The position numbers were made by a program, and so were the translations under genes. The notes under the pieces are model-generated. The model made no database searches and was not told where the DNA came from. It worked only from the letters and a program-made list of their open reading frames with translations. From NCBI GenBank assembly GCA_029747585.1, contig JAPEVF010000319.1:1-50304 (forward strand): a stretch of 50,304 nucleotides of DNA. Direction: 5' to 3'. Shown in pieces: positions 10,623 to 21,244 of the stretch (the first letter of the stretch is position 1; each line of letters starts with the position of its first letter). Source of the DNA: Pleurotus djamor. Its lineage: Eukaryota > Basidiomycota > Agaricomycetes > Agaricales > Pleurotaceae.

Positions 10623-12255
10623 CTAGCATAATTTTACGAAGGAATAGAGCCCCAGTTCAGAGAGGAAACCCATTGGAAAGGCTACTGGTGACTTCAGCTC
10701 AACCATTTTGACAGGAAGGCCTTGGCCCGCGCGCTGTCGGAGAACGTCCTGAAGTACCGAAAAATCGTTGGGATGAGGACTTGGCTCGTCCGAGTGGTCC
10801 CTTGTCAATGACAATGTATGTAGTTGTGGGTTGGGCATATTACCGGCTACAGGATTGGCCAGGACGGCCAGAAAGTTGAACGTATCTGAGGACTTGCAGA
10901 TGAGGACCTGAATTCTTGAAAGCAAAGGAAGTGCCTGGGATAGAGCCGCAGCTATGCTTGGTGTGTTCTTCGTGGTACCAAGGATGAGGAGAGTTATCCT
11001 TTCGTATGGCAACAAGGAGCAAAGCTCCGAGTATGGACAGATCAGGCCAAGGCGATTCATCGTGAGGGAGAATCCCAATTTTGGTTGGAACGATGGGATG
11101 AACACATTCGGTACGCGAAGGGAGAGGTCCAAGGAAAATTCATCGAGCTCGAGGTCCAATCTGGCGCGAAGTGGAAATGGGAAGGTGTTCCGAGCGAAGC
11201 GAGAAGCCAAGTTGTGAAGGGCTGAAAGATGATTGGACTGGATGCGACTCATACCAGGGAGGGGAAGACAATAGACATCTATGCTAATGTTTGAAGGGAT
11301 GTCGAGATAATCAAAGAGAAGAACCTCTTGGAGCCTCATCTGTGAGAGGCAGAGTTTGCGTAGCTTTGGTAGTTGTATTCGCCAAGGACCAGTATATCCT
11401 GAGCCTGATCCTTCATGTGACGATACAGCGGTATCGACTTCCTCCATATCAGGAGCTTCGCGTAAAAGCTTGATCAACCAGGATGAGGGGACTCCGGGTG
11501 TAGATGTGTTATCAAACTGCATCAAGGAAGGAAGGGAGGGAAAATCAATGTTTGGGGAGAAGGGACCAATATCTAGTCGGCGTAGGGCAGGCATGTCTGG
11601 CCAGGGTAGGGGTTGTACTCTCTGCGGTCTGGTGTAATTATATATGGTTAACTCCCTTAGTCTTGGAAGGCTCGCCAGCGACTGAGCAATGGTCGCTAAA
11701 TCACCATCGTCCGCTCTGATCTCCAGGATCCGAATCTGACGTGCCGTGGAGGAGATGAGACTTGCAATATCGACGACGTCGAGAGGTGTGGATTTCATGT
11801 CGCAGGCAATGTCCAGCGACACATCTTTGCATCGCCGAAGCATCGTAGCAGCACGAGTAGGGTCGGATAAGGAGATCTTGGCCCATAGATNGGGGGGTAG
11901 CGAGAGCGACATCACGCCAGTGAGTACATACACGGGTAACGTATATCCAAGATCCCAAGCCCGGAACCTTCACGTTTGAATCGCAGATGCCATGAAATGA
12001 TGATTTGTAGATCGATTTTTGGGTGGTAATATGCCTGAGGACGAGGAAGATTTCCGCGAGGACTTCATCGGGAAGTTTAGATATATTTTGATACGTCTGA
12101 CTAACGAGCTGGAACGGTGGGTGGAGTAGCAAGTTGCTGAAAACCATACTAGGATGCTGGAGAGATGGTTAGCGATGACAATGTATTGTAGTCGTTGATC
12201 ATACCATGATGCCTCTGATGAAGATAGCTGTGGGAGCCAGCTTAGTTGCTGCCAT
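10623..12255 (-). CDS. F-box/LRR protein, subfamily B
   Basis: Exon 1 (12255-12205) encodes MAATKLAPTAIFIRGIM. Intron 12157-12204 is 48 nt. Exon 2 (12156-10623) encodes the F-box (ISKLPDEVLAEIFLVL ... VCTHWRDVALATP-LW) and leucine-rich repeats. The product is about 527 residues if the N at 11891 is dropped. With the N kept, the frame breaks inside the F-box. Without it the codons read A-T-P-H-L-W, exactly the family motif, so the N looks like an assembly insertion in a C run and the gene is probably intact. It is the intact partner of the decayed copy at 47248-48793. Presumed role: SCF substrate adaptor, target unknown. Confidence 0.8.
11891..11891. other. Ambiguous base (N) breaking the reading frame
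   Basis: A single N beside a run of six G. Removing it restores the F-box frame on the minus strand. Confidence 0.8.
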
Positions 12256-12388
12256 CTACCAACGAGCCCACGCGTGATTCTTACGTACTTGACCTTGTAG
12301 CTTGAGATAGATCTTCCTTGACGCTCATACGTTCGTGAAACATATTATCGTGGATCCGAAGTGATGGTTCAAGAACTTGACAGTTTAT

Positions 12389-14033
12389 CTACACGCTTGG
12401 CAGAGTTTCGAGGCCGTCCCACTTGACTGTTATACGGTCTTCCAGCTCCTTTACGAGCTCTTTGGAGACCCTGCAATGCCTCAGCGACAATAGTTCCAAT
12501 GGTAATTCCGCCCGCTTCATCTCATCCAAGCTCTCCACCACAGACTCGTAGTCGTTAGTCTTCTCGCCTTCGGCCTCAAGCCTCGCCATCAGGAAGACCA
12601 ACAAAGAGAGTTGCGGATTAGCTGCGCCGCTCTCTGCGGCTCGCTCCCGAAGATACCGTTCGGTATATCTGCGAAGGAAGTTGATACCTCCACCGCTACC
12701 CAAGATCAGTTTGCGGAGGTTCGGGAACAGCGCGGCCACCTCTACCCAGTCACCGAAAGACTGGTCCTTCGCGGGAGCAAGAAACTCGAGGGTGCGCATT
12801 TTCTCCGAGGGGAGGCAGGAAAAGAGGTGAATATAATTGGGAATAGCCTCGCGTGATAAGAGGGCGGAGAGAACGAGAGGACAGATGATTTCATCTGCTT
12901 TCAAGCTCAGAGAAATCATGGCTTTTCCTTCGTGTTCATGATTGTGTATTCCCAGATACAGCGTTAGTTCGGAGGCGGGGTGGTCTCTGTACCGCGAAAA
13001 GAGGGCTTTCATGCCGTCTGTATCAGGATGGTTGTGCGTGTCGAGGACATAGGTTAGGTTGATGAGGGCCGTGCTCGGAAACTCGAGTATTTGAAAGAGA
13101 AACGATGAAGATACATCAGCTAAGATGAGCTTGAGATAATGCAGTTGAGGAAGCTTGATGACTTGAGTTTCTTGACCGATGGGAAGCGGCGCGACGCCGA
13201 CGACGGAAATGTCGACAAACTGGACATTCGGCACGTTGAGAAGGGCTCGAAGAAGCCAAGAGAAGGAGATGGTTTCGTTCAACAGATTACCGGCAATGAT
13301 TAAGTGCTCCAGCAGAGGCAACGGCGGGATATCTTGTTCAAGGCTAATATTGTGGAGCGTCAGAAGACAAAGAGAGGTCATCTTGTCCAAGGGTATCGTC
13401 TTGGACAAGACGTGATGAGCGCCTGCCTCGAGCAGCGGGCCGCCCACTACCGAGAGCCTTTGCAGCGCCTGGGGGCGAGAGAACAAGGCCCAAAATGGCT
13501 CATCGGCGTCGCGTTCGTGGACGAAGAGGCGCAGATTCTGGATTCTGTCCGCACATTTGGGGACAAGCTTTGACGCAGCATCCCAGATCTCCGCAGGTTT
13601 TGGAATCGGTAATATACAGAAAACACCCAATGGAGCCTCTTTGGTGCGTTCGACCAGCAAGGCCGCGTATCTTGGATTCGCCAGGGTGATGTTGGACCAG
13701 AGCTGAACGGTGTTGAAGGCCACTCGTCGCCAGTGCTGACACACGCTAGCCAAAACACGACCGTGCTTCAGCGAGACGATTCCGGCGTGATCTTGTATCT
13801 GCGCATAGTCGCTTTTACCACAGAGGAAGATAAGAGACAAGACATCCTCGGGAAGTTTGAAGATCGCGGCCGATTGGCTCGGAGTTGGGGTTGATGTTGA
13901 TCTGGGTGATTTGCTACCTCTCCTCCGAGGAGATATGATCTGAAATCACGGACAATGTGAGCTTTAGCGAGAAATGAATACAAGAAAGACGCACCAGTTT
14001 TTTGACGATTTTTTGCAGAAGGGACAGGGCCAT
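12389..14033 (-). CDS. F-box/LRR protein, subfamily A
   Basis: Exon 1 (14033-13995) encodes MALSLLQKIVKKL. Intron 13940-13994 (gtgcgt..tttcag) is 55 nt. Exon 2 (13939-12389) begins IISPRRRGSK and enters the F-box 'AAIFKLPEDVLSLIFLCGK', followed by 'LASVCQHWRRVAFNTVQLW' and leucine-rich repeats to 'VKWDG'. The product is 529 residues, intact. It lies in tandem with the copy at 14416-16073, about 380 bases apart, and the two are clearly sister genes. Role inferred from the family: binding of a target protein for SCF ubiquitination. The basic first exon could serve targeting or Skp1 contact, which cannot be judged here. Confidence 0.87.
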
Positions 14034-14415
14034 GGTGTAAGCCTGGTGCCAAGTAAAAAGGCGGAACCATTTTGCTCCCCCCAGCTTCCAGGGCCATGTA
14101 AATAGGAGTGCATGATGTGGGGTTCAGTACCTAGAGTACACTATAGATTCACGCGTTTGTAGTCTCAATACACTGCTTAAAGTTACCTCCCATAAACCTC
14201 CCATAGTAAGATGTACGCCTTTGGGAAGTCTCCCGCGTATTGATAGCGGCCCGGCGAGTGACCTCGGGTTCAGAGGAGAAGTCCAGTTGCCTAGGTGAGG
14301 GAACGTGGAGGGGGCCTAGTAATTACATTGACGTGAATTTCACCGCAGATAAAGCGACAGTAGAGAGACTTACCATTGCATTGTTGAGACGATGTGATGT
14401 CAATGGTACTGAGGG
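14034..14415. other. Short intergenic region between tandem F-box genes
   Basis: Contains the promoter of the gene at 12389-14033. No further coding feature seen. Confidence 0.4.
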
Positions 14416-16073
14416 TTATTTAGAGCAGCATTGATAATCCGGCACTACCTTGGTCTCGAGCCTATCCCACAATACCGTTATACGTTCTTCAAGTTCGGCG
14501 ACCGAACCTTTTGAGATACTACAGTGCTCCAGCGAAATCCCCTCCAACGGTAATTTTGCCTGTTTCAGCACATCTAAGCTCTCCACCAGAGTCTCATACG
14601 CTTTTGTCTTCTCCCCCTCGAGCTCAAAATCTACCATGTCGAAAACCAGCTGCGAGAGTCGAGGATTGACTCTAGTGCCACACTGCTCATCATGACCCCG
14701 AAGATACCGATCTGTATAGTGATGAAGGAAGTCAAGCCCCCCGCTGTCCCTCAAAACCAGTTTGCGAAGATCGGGGAACAACGGAGTCATCTCTACCCAG
14801 TCACCGATAGATTGATCCTTCGCAGGAACATGAAGCTCCAGAGTACGCATTTTCTCCGGGGGGAGTAACGAAAAGAGTTGGATATATTTGGGAATCGAGT
14901 TTGGCGACAAATGGGCGGAGAAAAGGAAGGGGCCATCGGTCTCATTTGCGCTCAGCATTAAAGAAATCGTCATATTGTTGACGCCATCATGGTCGTGGTC
15001 CTGTAGCGCCAGGTGCAGGGTGAATTCGGGGGCAGGATAGTTTTTGCAGCGCGAAAAGAGGCATTTTATGCCGTTCGTATCGGGACGGTTAAGCACATCG
15101 CGGGCGTACGACAGGTTCACTGTGGCAGTATTTGGAATATCGAGAAACTGAAAGAGGGCAGCGCAGACAACGTCGAGACACATCAGTTTGATGTACCGTA
15201 GTTGGGGTAGTTTGACGATTTGGAGTTTCTGGTCTGCAGGGAACCCCGCAGTAATAACAACAGCAACATCGACAAATTGGACATTTGGAATGTTGGGAAG
15301 CGATCGCAGAAGCCATGGGACCGAGAGATGCTTGTTCAGCAGACGGTCGTCAACAGAAAAATGCTCCAACGTAGGCAAAGGTGGGAGATCTTGTTGCAGG
15401 AAGATCGCGCGTAGTGAGAGGGAACAAAGGGAGGACATTTTATCCAGTGGTACGTTCTTGGATAAGACACGGGGAGCGTCGCCTTCTTGATGGGGGCACC
15501 CTCCAATCGTGAGTTCGTGAAGGGCTTGGGGACGAGAATACAAGGTCCAGAATTGCTCGTCGCTTCCGCTTTTCTGTATCAAGATGCGCAGATCCCGCAT
15601 CCTGTCCATACACTGTGGCAAAAGTTCCGAAGCCATCTCCCAGAGCTCCTCCGGCTTTGGGCTTGGGAATATACACAGAACGGATAGCTGAGCTCCTTTG
15701 GTGCGCTCCACCAGCTTCGCCGAGTATCTGGTATTCGTCAAGGATATATGGGACCATAGCTGAACCGTGTTCAATGCCACCCGTCGCCAGTGTTGACATA
15801 CACTTGCCAAGGTACGACCATGCTTCAGCGAGATCAGCCCGACAAGATCTTGCGTCTGGTCAAGATCGCTCTGTCCCCATAGGAAAATGAGCGACAATAC
15901 ATCCTCAGGAAGATTGAAGATGGCGGCAGATTGGACTATTGGTTGAGACGTATCACTTGTCCATATAATCTAGAGGCACGACATATTCAAGATTCAGCGT
16001 AGAATTCGCGTTGAATCGTACAATGAAGACACACCAGCGTTTCTACGATTTTTTGGAGGAAGGACAGGGCCAT
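14416..16073 (-). CDS. F-box/LRR protein, subfamily A
   Basis: Exon 1 (16073-16035) encodes MALSFLQKIVETL, nearly the same as its tandem neighbour. Intron 15970-16034 (gtgtgt..ctctag) is 65 nt. Exon 2 (15969-14416) starts IIWTSDTS and has the F-box 'AAIFNLPEDVLSLIFLWGQ ... LASVCQHWRRVALNTVQLWS', then leucine-rich repeats and the C-terminal 'VLWD'. The product is about 530 residues, intact. It is separated by a short divergent promoter region from the ribosomal protein gene. Function by family: F-box substrate adaptor, target unknown. Confidence 0.87.
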
Positions 16074-16574
16074 GGCATGCGGCGCCAAGTCGGAGCTGGA
16101 ACCATAGGGCCTCAGGGAAGAGATAGGACTCATAGGAGCTGCGCTCGTTCTCATGCGTTGGTTAGTTAGCTGGGGGTATGTTGTCTCAATTTACTGCTAT
16201 ATTATTGAAGGCATAGACTAGATAAGTACCCATCAATCAACCTGACCTGCGCATGCAAGCTCGTCGTAAAGTAAAATTTAGCCGGATGGGCGAAGGATGG
16301 GTGAGCCTAAGTTCTTTCGTTTCAAGACATCTCGGAGGAGGCACTCCGACTTTCCGCTGGGCCTTAAGAGGCGCGCGATTAGTCCTAAAGAGTCTGAGGA
16401 GAGGTGTAGGGTGAACGTTTGAACATTCATCGCTGACAAGTGAAGCCCCTAAGTAAGACCCGCACGTGTAACTATACAGTGATGACAAATACATTCTCAA
16501 GCCACTTAACCGATCACAGGCACGTGAAGTCCTCGCAACAATCCAACACCACCAACACCACCCGAAAATCCAGC
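16074..16574. other. Divergent promoter region (F-box gene left, RPL10A right)
   Basis: Gene-free stretch between two head-to-head starts. The 60 bases before 16575 are rich in CAACACCACC-like sequence. No clear TATA box seen. Confidence 0.4.
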
Positions 16575-17456
16575 ATGAGCAGTAGCAAGCTCTCAGTGTC
16601 AAGCGTGCGGGGCTCCATCAAGGAACTCTTGGCCGAGGCCAACGGCGAGAAGAAGCGCAAATTCGTCGAAACCATCGAGTTGCAAATTGGCTTGAAGAAC
16701 TACGATCCCCAAAGAGATAAGCGTTTCTCTGGAACTGTCAAGTGAGTTATTGTTCGAGCTATTGAGCTCTTTGAAGTCGAATTCTGACGCATATGATATG
16801 GACAGGCTTCCCAATGTCCCCCGTCCTCGCATGTCTCTCTGCATCTTGGCCGATGCCAACGACATCGATCGTGCCAAGCAGATTGAGCTTGAGTATATGT
16901 CCGTCGACGATTTGAAGAAGTACGTAACAAAGTTTTTGCCCAGAAAACAGCACCTAATGTAGGCTGGTATAACAGGTTGAACAAGAACAAGAAGCTCGTC
17001 AAGAAGCTCGCCAAGAAGTACGATGCCTTCCTTGCCTCTGAGGCCCTCATCAAGCAAATTCCTCGTCTTCTCGGCCCTGGTCTCTCCAAGGGTATGTCAA
17101 CCTGAAAGTCAGTGTGCGTACATTCACTAATGAGTAACCCAGCTGGCAAATTCCCCACCCCCGTCTCGCACGCCGAGGACCTCTCCAACAAACTCACCGA
17201 GGTTCGCTCCACCATCAAATTCCAGCTCAAGAAAGTCTTGTGCTTGGGTGTTGCTGTTGGACACGTTGAGATGAATGACGACCAAGTCCTCACCAATGTC
17301 ATGATGAGTATGTGCCACCAAACTCCGATTTATCGTCCCAATCTAAATATCTCGTTAGGCATCAACTTCCTCGTCTCCCTGCTCAAGAAGAACTGGCAGA
17401 ACGTCAAGTCCCTTCACATCAAGACGACCATGGGCAAGCCCGTTCGTCTCTTCTAA
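16575..17456 (+). CDS. RPL10A: 60S ribosomal protein L10a (uL1)
   Basis: Five exons (16575-16741, 16806-16919, 16976-17091, 17143-17307, 17359-17456) splice in phase to 219 residues, the usual length of eukaryotic uL1. uL1 forms the mobile L1 stalk of the large ribosomal subunit and contacts E-site tRNA. Recognisable stretches are [15 protein letters not shown] at the start, [32 protein letters not shown] in the centre and [18 protein letters not shown] at the end. Introns of 51-64 nt match the rest of the window. It is a housekeeping gene inside an otherwise fast-evolving F-box field. The neighbouring F-box gene is divergent from it. The start was chosen because MSSSKLSV matches the family N-terminus. 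Confidence 0.97.
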
Positions 17457-17953
17457 ATTCGCTTTCCCCTCGCATGCCCGTTACATACGATGATGGAGAC
17501 TAGCTACGTTTTCACGACCAAAAAGCCATGTATCATACGTCTATAGCCGCAATGCACAACACGAAGCCCCGCACGCTTGGACCAACAACCGCCTGTCGTG
17601 GGGTTGATTGGGAGCTGATGCGGCTTAGATGATATTGTACTTGGCCCTTCACAGGTCTCCCTTCAGGACAAGCCCGCGAGAACAGAGCAGTCATTCACGA
17701 CAATCATCAAGATATCATCTGCCATCTGGATTGTCACTCCGGTGTCCTAAATCCTCCTAGAGTCGGCTGAACCATCCGAATGCTTTGTCTCCGAATCAAG
17801 TTGGTGGATGACGGAAGGACAATGGAAGAGACAGCCACCCGCCGACGTCCACAAACTACTTAAAAGGCACTCGATGATCTCTCTACCTCATCATTCCTTC
17901 CCTTCAACCCTCTGCTCCTCTGTATATATCATCTTTCTCTTCAGCGTCGCCTA
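17457..17953. other. Intergenic region with a pyrimidine-rich promoter
   Basis: 3' flank of RPL10A followed by the promoter of the next F-box gene. A CT-rich stretch with 'tatatatc' lies 20-70 bases before the ATG at 17954, typical of fungal promoters. Confidence 0.4.
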
Positions 17954-19357
17954 ATGCCTTTCTCATCTCCCACCCGAGGACCCCTCCCGATCGAAATGTT
18001 CACTTCCATTATTCTAATGGCCATCACTGAGAGGCAGGGCAGTATTAAGCCTGCCTATCTGAACCTACGCAACTTCGCCCTTGTTTGCAAGCGGTGGCGA
18101 GTCCTAATCGAGGACACGCCGATCTTTTGGAGGACTTTCAGCGGCATTGAGCCTCTTCCTGTCTTGGATGCGGTCATGCCGCGAGCCAGGGATATGAAGT
18201 TGGTTGTGGGAAACCCAGCGTTCTGTTGGCGTTCCATCCCTCTTTCAAACGCCCTCAAACTCTTTTCAGAGATCCCTCGCACCCAGGCCATCCTCTGCAG
18301 CGTGGATTCCAACGACTGGTTGGAGATGAAACCTTTATTCTTCGTCGAAGCTCCCGACATGGAGACGTTCAAATTCAAGGTCTCTCCACACTCTGAGCGT
18401 CACTTCATGGCACCCCTCCTGGATGGTTTGTTTGGTGGGAAACCATGCCCAAGCCTCCGTCACCTATCCCTTGTGGGGTGTAAAGTCCCCTGGGACTCTC
18501 CACTCCTCGACAGTTTGACGTCTCTCTTCCTGAACAACCAAGATCGTTCAACTTCTGATCAACTATCCGCTGTCCTTTCCCGGATGCCCAACCTTCGCGA
18601 TCTTCACCTCACGAATTGTCTACCTCGCCAGACAGACGGGCCTTTCACACTTCGTCTCCCGGCTCTCAGCCGCCTCAAGCTTGAGGACGCGAGTGACCTA
18701 TGCTCGTGGTTCCTTCAATCTCTAGGACCTTGCGATCTCGAACAATTGTCGATCGTAACAGAGCTCAAAATGGTATCGGATGGTCTGCCCATCTACCGCT
18801 ACGCCACGCGTCTTCTATCGCATCGCCTATCCACCCATCCCCTCAACCACCTCCGCTTAATCGCATGCAAAATCAGTGTTTGCTTTGAAGGCTACCATGG
18901 CGCTATCATCGACCAAGACAATCAAGTATTCAATTTGCACCTTACCCCCGCCCGCCGCGTCCAACCACCAATGGACACAGAACGTTTGGTCGACCTGGGT
19001 ATGAAAACACTCCCGTTAGCGCACATCTCCTCCCTCGTTTGTGATTTTAATGATACGACACGACCTTCTTTCTGGCGAGAGATCGTATCCCCACCCCTGC
19101 CAAACCTTAGACAAGTGACTCTTCGTAGTTTGTCGGCGGTCAAAGGCTTTTTCAATGCACTGTATTATGAGCTGGTTGATCGGACGGAGGATCCATCAGC
19201 GTATGCGATGATGGCTTTCGCGAGGGTGAATAGGGTCATCGGCGAATGGCCTGGTGATCCAGATGCGGATTACCGTCCCATCTTACTAGATAGGAAGAAA
19301 CAGGGCGTCCCCCTCACTCTTGAGCCCTACAAACGTGAACTCTTGGTCGAAAATTGA
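17954..19357 (+). CDS. F-box/LRR protein, subfamily C
   Basis: A single exon of 467 residues. The N-terminus 'GPLPIEMFTSIILMAI' and then 'FALVCKRWRVLIEDTPIFW' form a fungal F-box-like domain. Leucine-rich repeats follow, for example 'LRHLSLVGCKVPWDSPLL' and 'MPNLRDLHLTNCLP'. It is intact. It is related to 25003-26469 and to the truncated copy at 269-1162, and clearly distinct from subfamilies A and B, which have a first intron. Presumed substrate-binding subunit of an SCF ligase acting in cytosol or nucleus. Target unknown. Confidence 0.85.
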   Translation: MPFSSPTRGPLPIEMFTSIILMAITERQGSIKPAYLNLRNFALVCKRWRVLIEDTPIFWRTFSGIEPLPVLDAVMPRARDMKLVVGNPAFCWRSIPLSNALKLFSEIPRTQAILCSVDSNDWLEMKPLFFVEAPDMETFKFKVSPHSERHFMAPLLDGLFGGKPCPSLRHLSLVGCKVPWDSPLLDSLTSLFLNNQDRSTSDQLSAVLSRMPNLRDLHLTNCLPRQTDGPFTLRLPALSRLKLEDASDLCSWFLQSLGPCDLEQLSIVTELKMVSDGLPIYRYATRLLSHRLSTHPLNHLRLIACKISVCFEGYHGAIIDQDNQVFNLHLTPARRVQPPMDTERLVDLGMKTLPLAHISSLVCDFNDTTRPSFWREIVSPPLPNLRQVTLRSLSAVKGFFNALYYELVDRTEDPSAYAMMAFARVNRVIGEWPGDPDADYRPILLDRKKQGVPLTLEPYKRELLVEN

Positions 19358-19489
19358 TTCGGTTTTTTTATTCCTTAATATTCTGACAATGTTGTACTAA
19401 ATAACGTTAATTTACTTGTTAGATAGATAGTCAAGGTTAATTGGGTATACTTAATACACGATGATATATAAATTGAAAGGCATGCACTT

Positions 19490-20836
19490 TCAAAGTCCAG
19501 AGTCTGCGTATTTTTGCTCTTTCGAGACGACCTCGCTGTATTCAGGCGGCGCAGAGCCATCATCATAGAGCCGCGTTTGAGACGAACCAACTTGGGCTTG
19601 GAAAGCCTTGGTCGCCGCACTCCGGTCTTCTAGGGCGTAGGCTTTCCCATCATCGTCTCTGAGGATAGCAATTCTGCTGTTCCCCTCGCTTTGGTCGTAT
19701 TGGGGGACTGCCCGCAATTGATTGCGCAACCGCCGCTGACGCAGGGCCTCGATGACGCGATCCTTTAGAGGCAGCAGCCCATACAAGACGGCAAAGAAGA
19801 CCAAGTTGGCAAAGAGCGGTAAGATACCAAAGATAGCGACCAAAGCCCACTTCCACGGGGTAAACGAGACGTCGAAGGATACCTGGGGTGCTTGGTAAGT
19901 CTGAGGGCGAAGGTAGGCAGGAGAGTTTACTTGCCTCTCCGAGGTTCTTTGGATTGTAGTAACAGGTGGATTTAGAACCTGGCGTGTGCGCTGAAAAGAA
20001 CGAATGAGCTCCGGTCTCATCTTTCTTGAAATCTTGGGTGTAAGTGGTATTGTGGGGCTGGTTCCTCGCGCGACCGGTATAGAATGTTAGATCCAGCCTG
20101 ACGGTAAAGCACGAGGGACACTGCAGCGTGCAGTGCTGACGGTTAACGCTATCGCAACAGCGGCAACGACATCTTGATATGCCTAGTGAATCAATGGCCG
20201 GAGGAAGTCGTAGAAGCGTACTCACTGGTACGAAGTACACGTTCGCGTACAGGGTGCTGACGATGTACATGTGTTGGTACACCGCTCGCAAGTTTCACAG
20301 CACTGGCGACAACAATGATAACTGAAATAAAAGAGGATGAAGGGTTTGCAAGTTGGAAACGGAGAGTTGGACGTACCCTCCGTTACATGGTCCGGGAACA
20401 CCAGTTGGACAAGTCGTACTGTTACTCGCACAGCTGGTCGGATTGAACCCGTTGTTGATTGAGGAGATACGAGCAGAACACTGCTCAGCACCCGCAGGTG
20501 CTGACGAACAACCGGTACAAACGCTCTCGCAGCAGTATCGAGAATCGATACCACCATTGAGTATATCGCATCGCGTCAAAGGCCAATCGGAGCGCACTAT
20601 CTCTGTGGGGGTTCTTGAGCATTCCAAAGACACGTTGGGCGAGTCTCAGACATACCAGGGTAGGCGACACCGAAGAAAAGGCCAAAAAAGAGGCCCAATG
20701 AAACGGGGATGAGCGAGAGACCCCATTTTACGGCTTTGCGCATCGTTCGTCGCGTCGAAAAGGATTTTCTCGACTTGGCACATTGGGAGAATTTGAAGGA
20801 TTGGATGGCCGACCCTGCAAAAGATTCGGAAGGCAC
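19490..20836 (-). CDS. Cys-rich two-pass membrane protein (copy 1 of tandem pair)
   Basis: Five exons (20836-20656, 20602-20377, 20321-20226, 20172-19935, 19882-19490) join in phase to 377 residues, or 346 from the second ATG at 20743. Layout: basic cytosolic start; membrane segment (WGLSLIPVSLGLFFGLFFGV); a Cys-rich lumenal or outer domain in three exon-sized blocks (DSRYCCESVCTGC; CCRQCCETCERCTNTC; CRCRCCDSV..CTLQCPSC); second membrane segment (PWKWALVAIFGILPLF); cytosolic tail with PPEY, a PPxY-type WW-domain ligand. The intron before the second membrane segment is GC..AG (gcaagt, 19883-19934), while the paralogue uses GT there. The frame upstream of 20836 stays open with more Cys, so the true start may lie further up. 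The family was not recognised. Confidence 0.72.
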
Positions 20837-21244
20837 CGAGGTCAGCGGTGTCTGGATGACAGCGCCCAGCTCGGCGCCACCAATGTTTTCAGGTACACAC
20901 TGACGGCAACAGTCCGCCCATGCGATGATGATACCTTACCCATGTATAGCATCTACGTACGAAGACCTGTTGAGCACTCCTCAAGGGGGGCTTCGCAATC
21001 CAACCTGCCCAAGTTCGTTGCAAGTTCGAGAGCAGATCTTGACTCTGTGCCCAATCTGTGCCACGAACGCTTCGTCTCAGCGCAGCTAGATCCGAGATAT
21101 ACATAATCGATTCCACCACAGCGGTAACAACGAATTGACAAGCTCAAAGCCGACTCAGGACTACCGAGTCCTGGATTATTGCAAGTACAACCCGATACCG
21201 ACATACTCTATATTCAGGCGAAGATTGAGAAGAACCGTTTCCGG
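20837..21244 (-). other. Spacer with additional Cys-rich open frame
   Basis: Between the two tandem membrane-protein genes. A frame from ATG 21204 reads 'MSVSGCTCNNPG' and 'SIRCYRCGGIDYVY', and nearer 20900 the frame reads 'DCCRQCVPENIGGAELG' and runs into the gene at 19490-20836. It may be extra 5' exons of that gene or the remains of a third copy. I could not find one consistent splicing. Confidence 0.3.
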
